64,000 nucleotides of DNA, from contig FLQS01000003.1 in assembly GCA_900078375.1 (NCBI GenBank), forward strand, positions 22,041 to 86,040. The letters are read 5' to 3'. Of the stretch, positions 46,084 to 55,047 are shown one piece after another. Position numbers and translations under genes: made by a program. The notes under the pieces are model-generated. The model worked only from the letters and a program-made list of their open reading frames with translations. It was not told the origin of the DNA and made no database searches. Position 1 is the first letter of the stretch. Each line of letters starts with the position of its first letter. This DNA comes from an uncultured Mycobacterium sp. GTDB taxonomy: Bacteria > Actinomycetota > Actinomycetes > Mycobacteriales > Mycobacteriaceae.

Positions 46084-47846
46084 CCTCCCCCCACACCGAG
46101 GCCATCACGATGGGCCTGCACGGCGCGTCCCCGCAGCACCTCGTCGAAGAGATGACCGACGATGTGGTACTCGAATTAGGCTGGGGCAGGCTGATTTTCG
46201 GGCAGACCTTCGAAAGCCCAGACAGGCTGGCGGCCGTGCTGCAGCAGGAGACACAGGGCCGCCGCGACATCTGCATCTACGCTCGTGAATCGCATGTCCT
46301 GGTGGCCAAGTCACCGGCCGAGCTGTTCATTGACCCGAGCCACACGTACCGGTGGCGGTTGCAGCCCGACGACGCCGGCGGTCCCGAGCCGATCGGGTTC
46401 TCGGTGCGGCCGTTGCGCGATGCGTCCGAAGCCGACGAGATGAACCGGGTCTACCTGCGCTGCGGCATGGTTGCCGCCCCGACCGAGCTGATCTGGAACA
46501 ACCACCTGCACTGCGACGCGGTGGAATATCTTGTTGCGGTTCGCGACGACGACGGTTCGGTGATCGGCACAGTCACCGGAGTGGACCACAAGCGGCTGTT
46601 CAACGACCCCGAGGACGGCTCGAGCCTGTGGACGCTGGCCGTCGATCCGACGGCTACCCTGCCCGGCATCGGCGCCTCGCTGACCCGCGCGCTGGCCGCG
46701 ATCTTCCGCAGCCGCGACCGCGCTTACCTGGATCTGTCGGTGGGCTATGACAACGAGGCCGCGATCGCGCTGTACGAGAAGCTCGGATTCGAGCGGGTCC
46801 CGGTGCTGGCCGTCAAACGCAAGAACGCGATCAACGAGCCGCTGTTCACGCCGCCGTCAGAAACCGTCGACGATCTCAACCCGTACGCGCGCATCATCGC
46901 CGACGAGGCCATGCGCCGCGGGATCCGGGTCGAAGTGCTTGACGCCGAGACCGGCGAGATTCGGTTGTCGCACGGTGGCCGCAGTGTGGTGACGCGGGAG
47001 TCGTTGAGCGAATACACCTCTGCGGTGGCGATGAGCCGCTGCGACGACAAACGGCTCACCCGCCGCATCGTCTCGGAGGCCGGCATCATGGTGCCGCGGG
47101 GCCGACTGGCCACCTTCGACGCCGACGACCACGCGTTCCTTGCCGAGGTCGGCGACGTCGTCGTCAAGCCGACCCGCGGCGAGCAGGGCAAGGGCATCAC
47201 CGTCGGGGTCGACGGACCTGATGCGTTGGATTCCGCGCTGGCCCGCGCCCGCGAGCAGCATCCCGAGGTGCTGATCGAGCAGCGCGCACCAGGCGACGAT
47301 CTTCGCCTGGTGGTCATCGACGGCAAGGTGGTCGCGGCCGCGCTGCGCAAGCCCGCGGAGGTGATGGGTACCGGCAAGCACACCATCCTGGAGCTGATCG
47401 CGACGCAGAGCCGCCGCCGCGCGGCCGCGACCGGCGGCGAGTCGCACATTCCGGTCGACGACGTCACCGAGGCGACGGTGGTCGAGGCGGGCTGGTCCTT
47501 CGACGATGTGTTGGCCGAAGGTGAGCGGCTGCGGGTGCGGCGCACCGCCAACCTGCATCAGGGCGGCACCATTCACGACGTGACGGCGATAGTTCATCCC
47601 GAGCTGTGCCGGGTCGGTGTCGAAGCCGCCGCGGCCATCGGCATTCCGGTCACCGGCATCGACCTGCTGGTGCCCGACGTGACCCGCCCCGAGTACGTGT
47701 TCATCGAAGCCAACGAGCGTCCTGGGCTGGCCAATCACGAGCCCCAGCCGACCGCACAGGCTTTCGTCGACTTCCTGTTTCCCGGACAGCCGGGTCTACC
47801 GCAGGCCTGGACTCCCCAGCAGGCGGCCGACGCACCGCCTCAATAG
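46080..47846 (+). CDS. N-acetylglutaminylglutamine synthetase (GNAT plus ATP-grasp)
   Basis: The 588-residue protein has an N-terminal region with a GNAT acetyltransferase (about 95-260; LAVDPTATLPGIGASLTRALA) and a C-terminal ATP-grasp ligase (about 285-580; DVVVKPTRGEQGKGITVGV, VFIEANERPGLANHEPQPTAQAF). It would acetylate glutamine and ligate it to a second glutamine, and the preceding gene amidates the product. Overlap with that gene supports one operon. ATG 46110 is an alternative start. Confidence 0.9.
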   Translation: MTSPHTEAITMGLHGASPQHLVEEMTDDVVLELGWGRLIFGQTFESPDRLAAVLQQETQGRRDICIYARESHVLVAKSPAELFIDPSHTYRWRLQPDDAGGPEPIGFSVRPLRDASEADEMNRVYLRCGMVAAPTELIWNNHLHCDAVEYLVAVRDDDGSVIGTVTGVDHKRLFNDPEDGSSLWTLAVDPTATLPGIGASLTRALAAIFRSRDRAYLDLSVGYDNEAAIALYEKLGFERVPVLAVKRKNAINEPLFTPPSETVDDLNPYARIIADEAMRRGIRVEVLDAETGEIRLSHGGRSVVTRESLSEYTSAVAMSRCDDKRLTRRIVSEAGIMVPRGRLATFDADDHAFLAEVGDVVVKPTRGEQGKGITVGVDGPDALDSALARAREQHPEVLIEQRAPGDDLRLVVIDGKVVAAALRKPAEVMGTGKHTILELIATQSRRRAAATGGESHIPVDDVTEATVVEAGWSFDDVLAEGERLRVRRTANLHQGGTIHDVTAIVHPELCRVGVEAAAAIGIPVTGIDLLVPDVTRPEYVFIEANERPGLANHEPQPTAQAFVDFLFPGQPGLPQAWTPQQAADAPPQ

Positions 47847-47848
47847 AT

Positions 47849-48412
47849 TCACCAGGTGCTGGTGCGCAGCACGATCTCGGCGGCCAGCTGCGCGGTGGAT
47901 TCCGCGGCATTGCGCCTGCCGGTGAATTCCACCAGGCGGAAATCGCTGTACACGTAGCGCTGGCTGGCTCGGGCGAGTGCTCTGGCAGCCGGCGTGCTGA
48001 CCAACGCGGTGGTGTTGATCTCCACCGGCGGGCAGTCCTCGTCGCGGACCACGCCGTTCTGGTCGGGTACGCGCGGGTGGCCGCGATCGATCACGACCAG
48101 ACCGGTGAACCGGTCGAGGCGGGTGGCCGCCAGCTCCCAGGCGAGCTCGGCGCCGACGCGGTCCCCCACCAAGATGCCCCAGCGGACATCGAGCGCATCG
48201 AGGATGCCCACCACAGCTTTGGGATGTAGCCGCGGGTCGGCACCGATGACAACAGTGCGAACAGACGCCGTGTGCAAGCGTTGACAGACCCCGTCGTAGG
48301 CGGCCGGCGCATGCTGGGCCGCGCCCAGCACCACGACGAAGGGGCCCTTCTCCGGGCCGGTCACACTGACTGGCACGGGGAACCCATCGACAGTCACCAT
48401 TGTCGACAGCAT
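47849..48412 (-). CDS. Small alpha/beta-hydrolase-like protein lacking the catalytic serine
   Basis: The 187-residue protein keeps the first half of an alpha/beta hydrolase fold (GPFVVVLGAAQHAPAAYDGVCQRLH, then strand GILVGDRVGAELAWELA). At the nucleophile elbow it has G-D-R-V-G in place of G-x-S-x-G, so a usual serine hydrolase mechanism is not possible. The cap and last His region are not evident and the chain is short. It converges with the NAGGN operon, three bases from its stop. Function unknown. Confidence 0.65.
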   Translation of the reverse strand: MLSTMVTVDGFPVPVSVTGPEKGPFVVVLGAAQHAPAAYDGVCQRLHTASVRTVVIGADPRLHPKAVVGILDALDVRWGILVGDRVGAELAWELAATRLDRFTGLVVIDRGHPRVPDQNGVVRDEDCPPVEINTTALVSTPAARALARASQRYVYSDFRLVEFTGRRNAAESTAQLAAEIVLRTSTW

Positions 48413-48427
48413 TTCGCCACGTTACTG

Positions 48428-48442
48428 TGAAAGTGGCTTTCA
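48428..48442. promoter_or_regulatory. Inverted repeat TGAAAG-tgg-CTTTCA
   Basis: A perfect 6-3-6 dyad lies 16 bases upstream of the start of the serine-less hydrolase-like gene (minus strand, start 48412), within its likely promoter. No partner is evident; it could also be a short hairpin downstream of the lipoprotein gene, which ends at 48477 on the same strand. Confidence 0.35.
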
Positions 48443-48476
48443 GCGGACGGTTTTCGCAGGGTCTCTCAACTCCTAC

Positions 48477-49148
48477 TCAGACGGCGCGACGAATCTTGGC
48501 GGCCTGCTTGGCAAAAACGTCCAGGAACGTCTGCGGCAGTGTCGCTTTGGCGTCGACGCTGGGATCGGGCGTGGGAAAGGCGATTCCAAACATTCCGTAC
48601 CTACCAACATTCTGGAATGCCATGTAAACACTACTGGGCGAACCCATCAGCTGCATTGTTTGCTGATACACCAACACGCCATCCCCCAAAGGGGGGAGCT
48701 CGGTGGTCGTAATGGGAATGCCCTTGCTCCGCGGATCGAAATACGCTTCGAATTTCGCACAGCGGCCGGCCGCCGCCTCCAGCTTCGCAAGATCCAGCGG
48801 TGACGTCAGCACGGTCATCATGATGCGGGCGCCGTTGTAGGTGGCTGCGTATTTCGCAGCGGCACCAGGCCCGCGCTCAGCCGACTCCGCGATGACGTTG
48901 GTCATCGCGTTGGCGCAGCCCTCCGGACGCGACAGCATCGACGGCGGGCTACCGGCGTTGTCGGGTTGACCGGCCTGCTCGACAATGCGGTCGTACTGCA
49001 CGCCAGGCGGGAAGTCCGTCGGGCCCAGCGCCGCTTTCTCCAGGGTGGCGCCCGGCCACGTGGCACTGCCGGTGACCGTCGATCCACAGCCGGCGACCAG
49101 CACGGCGGCGGCACTCGCCGCGGTGACCAGCACTGTCCGACCCCACAT
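48477..49148 (-). CDS. Lipoprotein, DUF5642-like
   Basis: The 223-residue protein has a lipoprotein signal peptide ending VLVAGCGS (lipidated Cys about residue 21), then a domain with LGPTDFPPGVQY, PEGCANAM and RCAKFEAYFD, a layout seen in many mycobacterial lipoproteins of the DUF5642/LpqN-like kind. The function is not known. It lies ten bases after cobQ on the same strand. Confidence 0.8.
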   Translation of the reverse strand: MWGRTVLVTAASAAAVLVAGCGSTVTGSATWPGATLEKAALGPTDFPPGVQYDRIVEQAGQPDNAGSPPSMLSRPEGCANAMTNVIAESAERGPGAAAKYAATYNGARIMMTVLTSPLDLAKLEAAAGRCAKFEAYFDPRSKGIPITTTELPPLGDGVLVYQQTMQLMGSPSSVYMAFQNVGRYGMFGIAFPTPDPSVDAKATLPQTFLDVFAKQAAKIRRAV

Positions 49149-49158
49149 GAGGTTCAGG

Positions 49159-50664
49159 CTACCGATTTAGTCGCGTGCTCACCGTGGGGCGCACTGACGC
49201 AGGGCCGTCCAGCAGCGTCAAAAGTCCGTCGATGTCGAGGTGGGCGACCAGCAAATCGGCCATGACATCGAGTTGAGCGTCCCGGCGGGCGGGCACACGG
49301 GTGTCGGTGGCGACCTGGAATCCGCGGCGGCCCGCGGCCGCGGCGGCGGTGGTGAGCCAGTCGCGACGGAATTCGTCGTTGTCCAGCAGACCGTGCCAGT
49401 GGGTGCCGAACACCGCGCCCCGAACGTAGCCCTGCGCGGCGCCATCGGCCTCGAACCACCCGTCCTCGGCGCACCGCGTCACCCGGCCGTGATGGATTTC
49501 GTACCCGCTCAACGGACTCAGCCAGCGCCGCAGCACCTTTTCGGGTGCGAAGTCGATATCGGCGTCGAACAGGCCCAGCCCATCGACATCGCCCGAACCG
49601 GTCTCGACAGTGTCGCCGATGCGCCGGCACAGCATTTGGAAGCCGCCGCAGATGCCGAGCACGGCACGCCCGGCGCGCGCGTGCGAGGCGATCGCGTCGG
49701 TCAGTCCGCGCTCCCGCAGCCAGCCCAGGTCGGCGACGGTGGCCTTACTGCCCGGGATCACGACAACGTCGGCGTCGGCCACCTCGGCGGGCTCGGCCGC
49801 CCAGTGGACCAGGACACCGGGTTCACACGCGAGCGCTTCGATATCGGTGGAGTTGGAGATGCGCGGTAACCGAATCGCCGCGACCCGCAGCCAGTGCTCA
49901 CCGCGCGGCGGCGCAGGTACCCCGACCACATGGCCGGCCACGACCGACACCGAATCCTCGGCGTCCAGCCACAACTCGTCGCTGTACGGCACGATCCCGT
50001 AGGTGGGCCTGCCGGTGAGCGCAGCCAACTGGTCGAGACCGGGTGCGAGCAGGGCGGGATCGCCGCGGAACTTGTTGACGATGAAGCCGGCGATCAGCGC
50101 CTGGTCCTGCGGCGACAGCACCGCGACGGTGCCGAACAGGTGGGCCAGCAGCCCGCCGCGGTCGATGTCACCGACGATCACCACCGGCAGGTTTGCCGCG
50201 CGCGCCAGACCCATGTTTGCCAGATCCGTTGCTCGCAGGTTGATCTCGGCGGGCGATCCGGCACCCTCGCACACCACGACGTCGAATTCGGCTCGCAGTG
50301 AGGCTAATTCGTCGGCGACCACCCCGGCCAGCCGGTCGCGGTGTTGGATGTAGTCGGCCGCACCGACGGTGCCGACCGGGTGACCCTTGACCACCAGCTG
50401 CGAGGTGCGGTCACTGCCGGGCTTGAGCAGGATCGGGTTGAACCGGGTGCTGGGTTGCAGGCCAGCCGCCCGCGCCTGCATGCCCTGGGCCCGGCCGATC
50501 TCGCCGCCGTCGACGGTGACCACCGAGTTGTTGCTCATGTTCTGCGCCTTGAACGGAGCGACGCGAATTCCCTTGCGCGCCAATAGCCGGCACAGTCCGG
50601 CGACGACCATCGACTTGCCGGCATCCGAGGTGGTGCCGGCGATCAGCAGCGCGCCACCGGTCAT
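49159..50664 (-). CDS. cobQ: Cobyric acid synthase
   Basis: The 501-residue enzyme has the P-loop GTTSDAGKS (10-18), [12 protein letters not shown], and a C-terminal class I glutamine amidotransferase-like domain with [14 protein letters not shown] and EIHHGRVT. It amidates four side chains of adenosylcobyrinate diamide. ATG 50664 ([10 protein letters not shown]) is preferred over an in-frame upstream ATG (50691) that lies inside an intergenic hairpin. Distant from cobB/cobO by 49 kb. Confidence 0.93.
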   Translation of the reverse strand: MTGGALLIAGTTSDAGKSMVVAGLCRLLARKGIRVAPFKAQNMSNNSVVTVDGGEIGRAQGMQARAAGLQPSTRFNPILLKPGSDRTSQLVVKGHPVGTVGAADYIQHRDRLAGVVADELASLRAEFDVVVCEGAGSPAEINLRATDLANMGLARAANLPVVIVGDIDRGGLLAHLFGTVAVLSPQDQALIAGFIVNKFRGDPALLAPGLDQLAALTGRPTYGIVPYSDELWLDAEDSVSVVAGHVVGVPAPPRGEHWLRVAAIRLPRISNSTDIEALACEPGVLVHWAAEPAEVADADVVVIPGSKATVADLGWLRERGLTDAIASHARAGRAVLGICGGFQMLCRRIGDTVETGSGDVDGLGLFDADIDFAPEKVLRRWLSPLSGYEIHHGRVTRCAEDGWFEADGAAQGYVRGAVFGTHWHGLLDNDEFRRDWLTTAAAAAGRRGFQVATDTRVPARRDAQLDVMADLLVAHLDIDGLLTLLDGPASVRPTVSTRLNR

Positions 50665-50672
50665 GTTCTTCT

Positions 50673-50734
50673 CGCGAGCAGACGCAAACATTCCCGAAAT
50701 CCCGGCGTGTCGGGGACGTTTGCGTCTGCTCGCG
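50673..50734. repeat. Long intergenic hairpin CGCGAGCAGACGCAAAC
   Basis: Perfect 17-base arms (50673-50689 and 50718-50734) enclose a 28-base loop that itself can pair partly (TCCCGA with TCGGGGA). It lies between map (ends 50744) and cobQ (starts 50664), both on the minus strand, so it can terminate map transcription. Very similar sequences occur in intergenic regions of many mycobacteria (from memory). Confidence 0.8.
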
Positions 50735-50743
50735 GAAGGACGG

Positions 50744-51604
50744 TCACGGCGCCAGGGTCAGGATTTCCGCGCCGTCCTCTGTGACGACCAGGGTGTGCTC
50801 GAACTGCGCGGTCCACTTGCGGTCCTTGGTGGCCACGGTCCAGCCGTCGTCCCAGATCTCGTAGTCCAGCGCACCGAGGTTGATCATCGGTTCGATGGTG
50901 AATGTCATCCCCGGCTCCAGCACGGTCTCGACCTCGGGCTGGTCGTAGTGCAACACCACCAGGCCGTTGTGGAAGGTGGTGCCGATGCCGTGTCCGGTGA
51001 AGTCACGAACCACGTTGTAGCCGAACCGGTTTGCGTACGCCTCGATGACCCGCCCGACCACCGACAGGGCCCGGCCGGGCTTGACGGCCTTGATGGCGCG
51101 CATCGTCGCCTCGTGGGTGCGCTCGACGAGCAGGCGGTGCTCCTCGCTGACGTCACCGGCTAGGAACGTGGCATTGGTGTCGCCGTGCACGCCGTGGATG
51201 AACGCGGTCACGTCAATGTTGACGATGTCTCCGTCCTGCACCACGGTCGAGTCCGGGATGCCGTGGCAGATGATCTCATTGAGCGATGTGCAGCACGACT
51301 TCGGAAAACCCTTGTAGTGCAGCGTCGACGGGTAAGCGCCGTGATCGACCATGTAGTCGTGGGCGATCCGGTCGAGCTCGTCGGTGGTCACCCCGGGTGC
51401 GACGGCCTTGCCGGCCTCGGCCAGCGCGCCGGCCGCGATGCGCCCGGCGATGCGCATGTTCTCGATGACCTCGGGAGTCTGGACCCACGGCTCGGTGCCT
51501 TCGGCGACCGTCGACTTGCCGACGTATTCGGGACGCTCGATCGCCTTGGGGACCGGCAGGGTCGGTGAGACCGCTCCGGGACGGAGTGCAGTGCGTACGG
51601 GCAT
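50744..51604 (-). CDS. mapB: Methionine aminopeptidase, type I with N-terminal extension
   Basis: The 286-residue enzyme removes initiator Met. The metal ligands are visible as Asp in VNIDVTAF, Asp in VHGDTN, His in GHGIGTTFH, Glu in IEPMI and Glu in QFEHTLVV. The N-terminal 40 residues with [21 protein letters not shown] are the Pro-rich extension of the MapB form. It corresponds to Rv2861c and lies in the same order as in M. tuberculosis, apart from the intervening region. Confidence 0.94.
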   Translation of the reverse strand: MPVRTALRPGAVSPTLPVPKAIERPEYVGKSTVAEGTEPWVQTPEVIENMRIAGRIAAGALAEAGKAVAPGVTTDELDRIAHDYMVDHGAYPSTLHYKGFPKSCCTSLNEIICHGIPDSTVVQDGDIVNIDVTAFIHGVHGDTNATFLAGDVSEEHRLLVERTHEATMRAIKAVKPGRALSVVGRVIEAYANRFGYNVVRDFTGHGIGTTFHNGLVVLHYDQPEVETVLEPGMTFTIEPMINLGALDYEIWDDGWTVATKDRKWTAQFEHTLVVTEDGAEILTLAP

Positions 51605-51613
51605 CTCGCCAGC

Positions 51614-52189
51614 TTAATGGCGACGCAACAGTGGACGCTTGGGACCGCGGACGGTGACCGAGCCCATGACCACGCGTCCGGTGAGCACGACGTGCGGGCT
51701 GCCCTCGGCCGGTGCGTCCTTGCGGCGGTCGTGGGCGCTGCCTGCGTAGACGGTGACGTCGTCGATGGACGCGCTCGCCCCGGGGGGCAGCCGCAGATCG
51801 ACTGAGCCGCGGACCATGTCGAGTTCGATGACGACAACCGGTCCGGCGAAGCGGGCATTGGTGAGGTCGAGGGCGACCGAGCCCATCCGGCGCACCAGCG
51901 CGAGCCGGGTCGGCACGGTCCACTCCCCGTGCCGTTTGAGCGAGCCCATCCAGCCGCGCAGTTCGACCCGGTCGGCCGCGGAGGTGACGATGGCACCCGG
52001 GCCGGGCAGGTCGTCGACCAGGACCTCGAGGTCGGCGTGCATCCGGGCCGCCGACACCTGCGCCGAGCGCTCCTCGAATTCGCCGATATCGATCAACCCC
52101 AGCGCGACGGCGTTGTGCAGCCGCCGCAGGGTCCCGTTGCGGTCGGCATCGGACACCCGCAGCGCGGGCGTGTGGTCGAGTCCGGTCAT
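51614..52189 (-). CDS. DUF1707 domain protein
   Basis: The 191-residue protein has a DUF1707 SHOCT-like start (LRVSDADRNGTLRRLHNAVALGLIDIGEFEERSAQ) and a C-terminal beta-rich domain of the LiaF/cell-wall-active type (GSVALDLTNARF, GSVDLRLPPGAS, GRVVMGSVTVRG). The function is not known; related proteins respond to envelope stress. ATG 52189 after GGAATGG is chosen; ATG 52195 is also possible. It is nine bases upstream of map on the same strand. Confidence 0.8.
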   Translation of the reverse strand: MTGLDHTPALRVSDADRNGTLRRLHNAVALGLIDIGEFEERSAQVSAARMHADLEVLVDDLPGPGAIVTSAADRVELRGWMGSLKRHGEWTVPTRLALVRRMGSVALDLTNARFAGPVVVIELDMVRGSVDLRLPPGASASIDDVTVYAGSAHDRRKDAPAEGSPHVVLTGRVVMGSVTVRGPKRPLLRRH

Positions 52190-52259
52190 AGCCATTCCAC
52201 GGTACCTGTTCGCCCTGGCCAGGCGTCCATCTCGGCGGCCCTGGAGATAACCTGGGCCG

Positions 52260-52649
52260 ATGTTCGACTTGCCGCGCCGGACCGTCCTGATCGGGGCCGC
52301 CGTCGCGCCGATCGCCGCCTGCAACACCAACACCGGCGAACTCACCGCGCCGCCGACGACGACAGCGCCGGGCCAGGTGCTGGCCGCCACCGCCGACATC
52401 CCGGTGGGTTCGGGCAAGGTCGTCGGCGATACCGTGATCACCCAGCCCACGGCCGGGGTGTTCGAGGGGTTCGTCGCGCGATGCACGCACGCCGGTTGCA
52501 AGCTCCCGTCGGTGGCCGACGGCATGCTCAACTGCCCGTGCCACGGCAGCCAATTCGGTCTCGACGGTGCGGTGCTACGCGGGCCGGCGGTGGCGCCGCT
52601 GGCTCCGGTCGCGGTGAAGGTTCGGGGCGGCGAGGTCGTCGCCGGCTGA
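52260..52649 (+). CDS. Exported Rieske [2Fe-2S] lipoprotein
   Basis: The 129-residue protein has a twin-Arg motif (PRRTVLIG) and a lipobox-like AAC at about residue 21, a Thr/Pro-rich spacer, and a Rieske fold with CTHAGC and CPCHGSQFGLDGAVLRGPA. The cluster ligands are two Cys and two His in the CxH/CxxH pattern; the extra Cys in CTHAGC and the first Cys of CPCHG can form the disulfide of high-potential Rieske proteins. A cell-surface electron carrier; partner unknown. Confidence 0.85.
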   Translation: MFDLPRRTVLIGAAVAPIAACNTNTGELTAPPTTTAPGQVLAATADIPVGSGKVVGDTVITQPTAGVFEGFVARCTHAGCKLPSVADGMLNCPCHGSQFGLDGAVLRGPAVAPLAPVAVKVRGGEVVAG

Positions 52650-52650
52650 C

Positions 52651-53565
52651 TCAGAGCCGAGCCGCGGCGGCCGTCAAAGCGGTCTGCGCATCGACCCACG
52701 TGCTGCGGATGACCTCGGCGACCGGCAATACCTCGACGATGCGCGACGAGACCTGGCCGGTGTTCGCCACGCTCGCCTCCATATCGCCCTCGAAGTAGAG
52801 GCGGGTGACGCCGTTGATCAGCGGAGCCTCGGCGCCCTCGGTGGCCACCCGCCGGGCCAGGCCGACGTGCAGCACCCGCATCGTGGGATTGCCGGGAAGG
52901 TTGAGCAGGATCGTCCCGGCATCGTCGGCGGCGACGATGGCGTCCTTGAAGTTCGCATGCACGGCGGCCTCCCGACTGGCCAGCATGCGGGTGCCCATCT
53001 GCACGCCCTCGGCGCCCAGTACCACCGCCGCGGCGGCCGACCGGGCGTCGCAGATGCCTCCTGCCGCGATCAGGGGAAGATCGACCTGCTCGGCGATCAG
53101 CGGCAGCAGCACCATGGTGGACGCCCCGAGCGCCGATTTGAAGCCACCGCCCTCGACGCCCTCGACGACCAGGGCATCAACGCCGGCGTCGACCGCCTTA
53201 CGGGCACCGTTCAGCGATCCCACGACATGCACCACCGTCATACCCGCGTCGTGCAGCCGCGCAGTGAACAGAGCGGGGTCGCCCGCGGAGGTGAACACGT
53301 GCCGTACGTTCGCCTCGACCAGCACGTCGACGATCGACGGGTCCCGCTTCCACCCCTGGATCATCAGGTTGGCGCCCACCGGCCGGTCCGTGAGACCGCG
53401 AACGGCAAGCAGATCGGCACGCCCCTCGGGCGTGAGGGTTTCGATGACGCCGAGGCCACCGGCCTCGGATACCGCGGCGGCCAGCGTTGCCCTCGCGATA
53501 TAGGTCATCGGCGCCTGGACGACGGGATAGGTGACGCCCAACAAAGTCTGGATCCGGTTGGTCAC
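52651..53565 (-). CDS. Nitronate monooxygenase family FMN enzyme
   Basis: The 304-residue TIM-barrel flavoprotein has QAPMTYIA, SEAGGLGVIE, DALVVEGVEGGGF, LPLIAAGGICD and ALGAEGVQMGTRML, typical of the 2-nitropropane dioxygenase/NMO family that oxidises alkyl nitronates such as propionate-3-nitronate. The usual GxEGGGH-type motif reads VEGVEGGGF here, with Phe in place of the catalytic His, so substrate or mechanism may differ from class I NMOs. It converges with the Rieske lipoprotein gene. Confidence 0.85.
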   Translation of the reverse strand: MTNRIQTLLGVTYPVVQAPMTYIARATLAAAVSEAGGLGVIETLTPEGRADLLAVRGLTDRPVGANLMIQGWKRDPSIVDVLVEANVRHVFTSAGDPALFTARLHDAGMTVVHVVGSLNGARKAVDAGVDALVVEGVEGGGFKSALGASTMVLLPLIAEQVDLPLIAAGGICDARSAAAAVVLGAEGVQMGTRMLASREAAVHANFKDAIVAADDAGTILLNLPGNPTMRVLHVGLARRVATEGAEAPLINGVTRLYFEGDMEASVANTGQVSSRIVEVLPVAEVIRSTWVDAQTALTAAAARL

Positions 53566-53615
53566 GCATCATCTAAACACACACGTCGAAGTGCCTGTGC
53601 TACTTGCGAATTGGG

Positions 53616-54479
53616 CTACTTCGCCAACGTGAACTGACCCACATCGATCAAGCCGCTGCGGAACAAGGGCGGGCAGCCGACCAGGTACTTCATGTAGCGG
53701 TCGTAGACCTCCTCGGACTGGATGGCGATGGCCTCGTCCTTGCGTGCTTCCAGCGCCGCCGACCAGTGGTCGAGTGTCGTGGGGTAATGGGACTGCAGCG
53801 ACTGGAACCGGGTCACGGTGAAACCGGGCTTGACGGCATGCGCGTCGATCATGCGCACCGACGGCAACCGGCCGCCGGGGAAGATCTCAGTGATCATGAA
53901 CTTGCAGAACCGGGCCATGTCGAACGTCAGCGGTATGCCTAGTGCCAGCACGTCATCGGGATGCAGACCGAGGATGGTGTGCAGCAGCATGACGCCGTCG
54001 TCGGGCATCGCCTCGTAGGCGAACGTGAAGAAGTCGTCGTAGCGGTCGAAGCCGAAATGCTCGAAAGCGCCGATGGACACGATCCGGTCTACCGGCTCGT
54101 CGAACTGCTCCCAGCCGCGCAGTTCCACGCGCTTGGAGCGCGGGCTCGCCGACTCGGCGAACAACTGCTCGACGTGGGCCTGCTGGTTCTCGCTGAGCGT
54201 CAGCCCGATCACGTTGACGTCGTACCGCTCCAATGCCCGGTTCAGCGTCGAGCCCCAGCCGCAGCCGACATCGAGCAGCGTCATGCCCGGCTGCAGGCCC
54301 AGCTTGCCCAGCGCCAGGTCGATCTTGGCGATCTGCGCCTCTTCCAGCGTCATCGCGTCGCGCTCGAAGTAGGCACAGCTGTAGGTCTGTGTCGGGTCGA
54401 GGAACAGCCGGAAGAAGTCGTCGGACAGGTCATAGTGCGCCTGAACGTTTTCGAAGTGGGGTTTCAACTGCTTGGGCAT
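53616..54479 (-). CDS. Cyclopropane mycolic acid synthase family methyltransferase
   Basis: The 287-residue enzyme belongs to the CmaA/MmaA/PcaA/UmaA group that modifies meromycolate double bonds using SAM. It shows NVQAHYDLSDDFFRLFLDPTQTYSCAYF, the SAM site LLDVGCGWGSTLNRA, and the active-site segment SIGAFEHFGFDRYDDFF. It ends with the typical LIDVGQFTLAK. Which member it is cannot be told. ATG 54479 starts MPKQLKPHF. It stands alone, not beside other mycolate genes. Confidence 0.92.
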   Translation of the reverse strand: MPKQLKPHFENVQAHYDLSDDFFRLFLDPTQTYSCAYFERDAMTLEEAQIAKIDLALGKLGLQPGMTLLDVGCGWGSTLNRALERYDVNVIGLTLSENQQAHVEQLFAESASPRSKRVELRGWEQFDEPVDRIVSIGAFEHFGFDRYDDFFTFAYEAMPDDGVMLLHTILGLHPDDVLALGIPLTFDMARFCKFMITEIFPGGRLPSVRMIDAHAVKPGFTVTRFQSLQSHYPTTLDHWSAALEARKDEAIAIQSEEVYDRYMKYLVGCPPLFRSGLIDVGQFTLAK

Positions 54480-54622
54480 CGCTATGGGCGCCTTCCTTGA
54501 CGCCCGGCAGCGTTCACGAATGGCCCCCGACCATGAGCTATCCGGATGTCTCATTGACCGTAGCCGACTTCGGGTGGTGTCCGACAGTGAACCGGCTCCG
54601 GAACGCGGTCAGGCCGGCTGCG

Positions 54623-55002
54623 TCACGGATCAACCCGACGGACGAGGTGGTAGGTCCGGTCCAGCCGCCCAGTCGTGAGATCCGTCGCGAACGGGTCGGG
54701 TTCATCCTGGTCGTGGCCGGCTGCGGCATGGGTACTTGCGATGATTGCCGACCACCCCGTGACAGCCTTTGCGATCTTGGGATCGTCGTGGCCAACGCCG
54801 CGCAGATCGGCTAACGCTTGAGTGAGCACTCGCTTGCGATGAGCCGAGACAGCACGATGTCGGCCAAGGTTGTCGAGCTGTATCCGTTGGCGACGAAGAG
54901 TTCGAGTGCGGCGTCGACAATTGCGTCGCGGTCATTGCTTCGTGGCCCCGGTTTCCTGCGCCCGTCCCCCCCGACTGCCGCAACACTCAGTAGAGCCGTC
55001 AC
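54623..55002 (-). pseudogene. Remnant of a TetR-family regulator
   Basis: From 55002 the frame encodes a TetR N-terminus (RDAIVDAALELFVANGYSSTTLADI), which breaks before the recognition helix and runs into LSRLIASECSLKR and a stop at 54811. In the next frame VLTQALADLRGVGHDD... AVTGWSAIIASTH continues to 54623 and resembles a TetR C-terminal domain. About 100 residues are missing in the middle and the frames differ, so this is an internal deletion plus frameshift. No functional product is expected. The remaining parts of 54480-55047 contain no convincing gene. Confidence 0.7.
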
Positions 55003-55047
55003 ATTGGGAACGTTAGGCCCTTTGTCAGGGTGGGACCTCAGGGGTGA

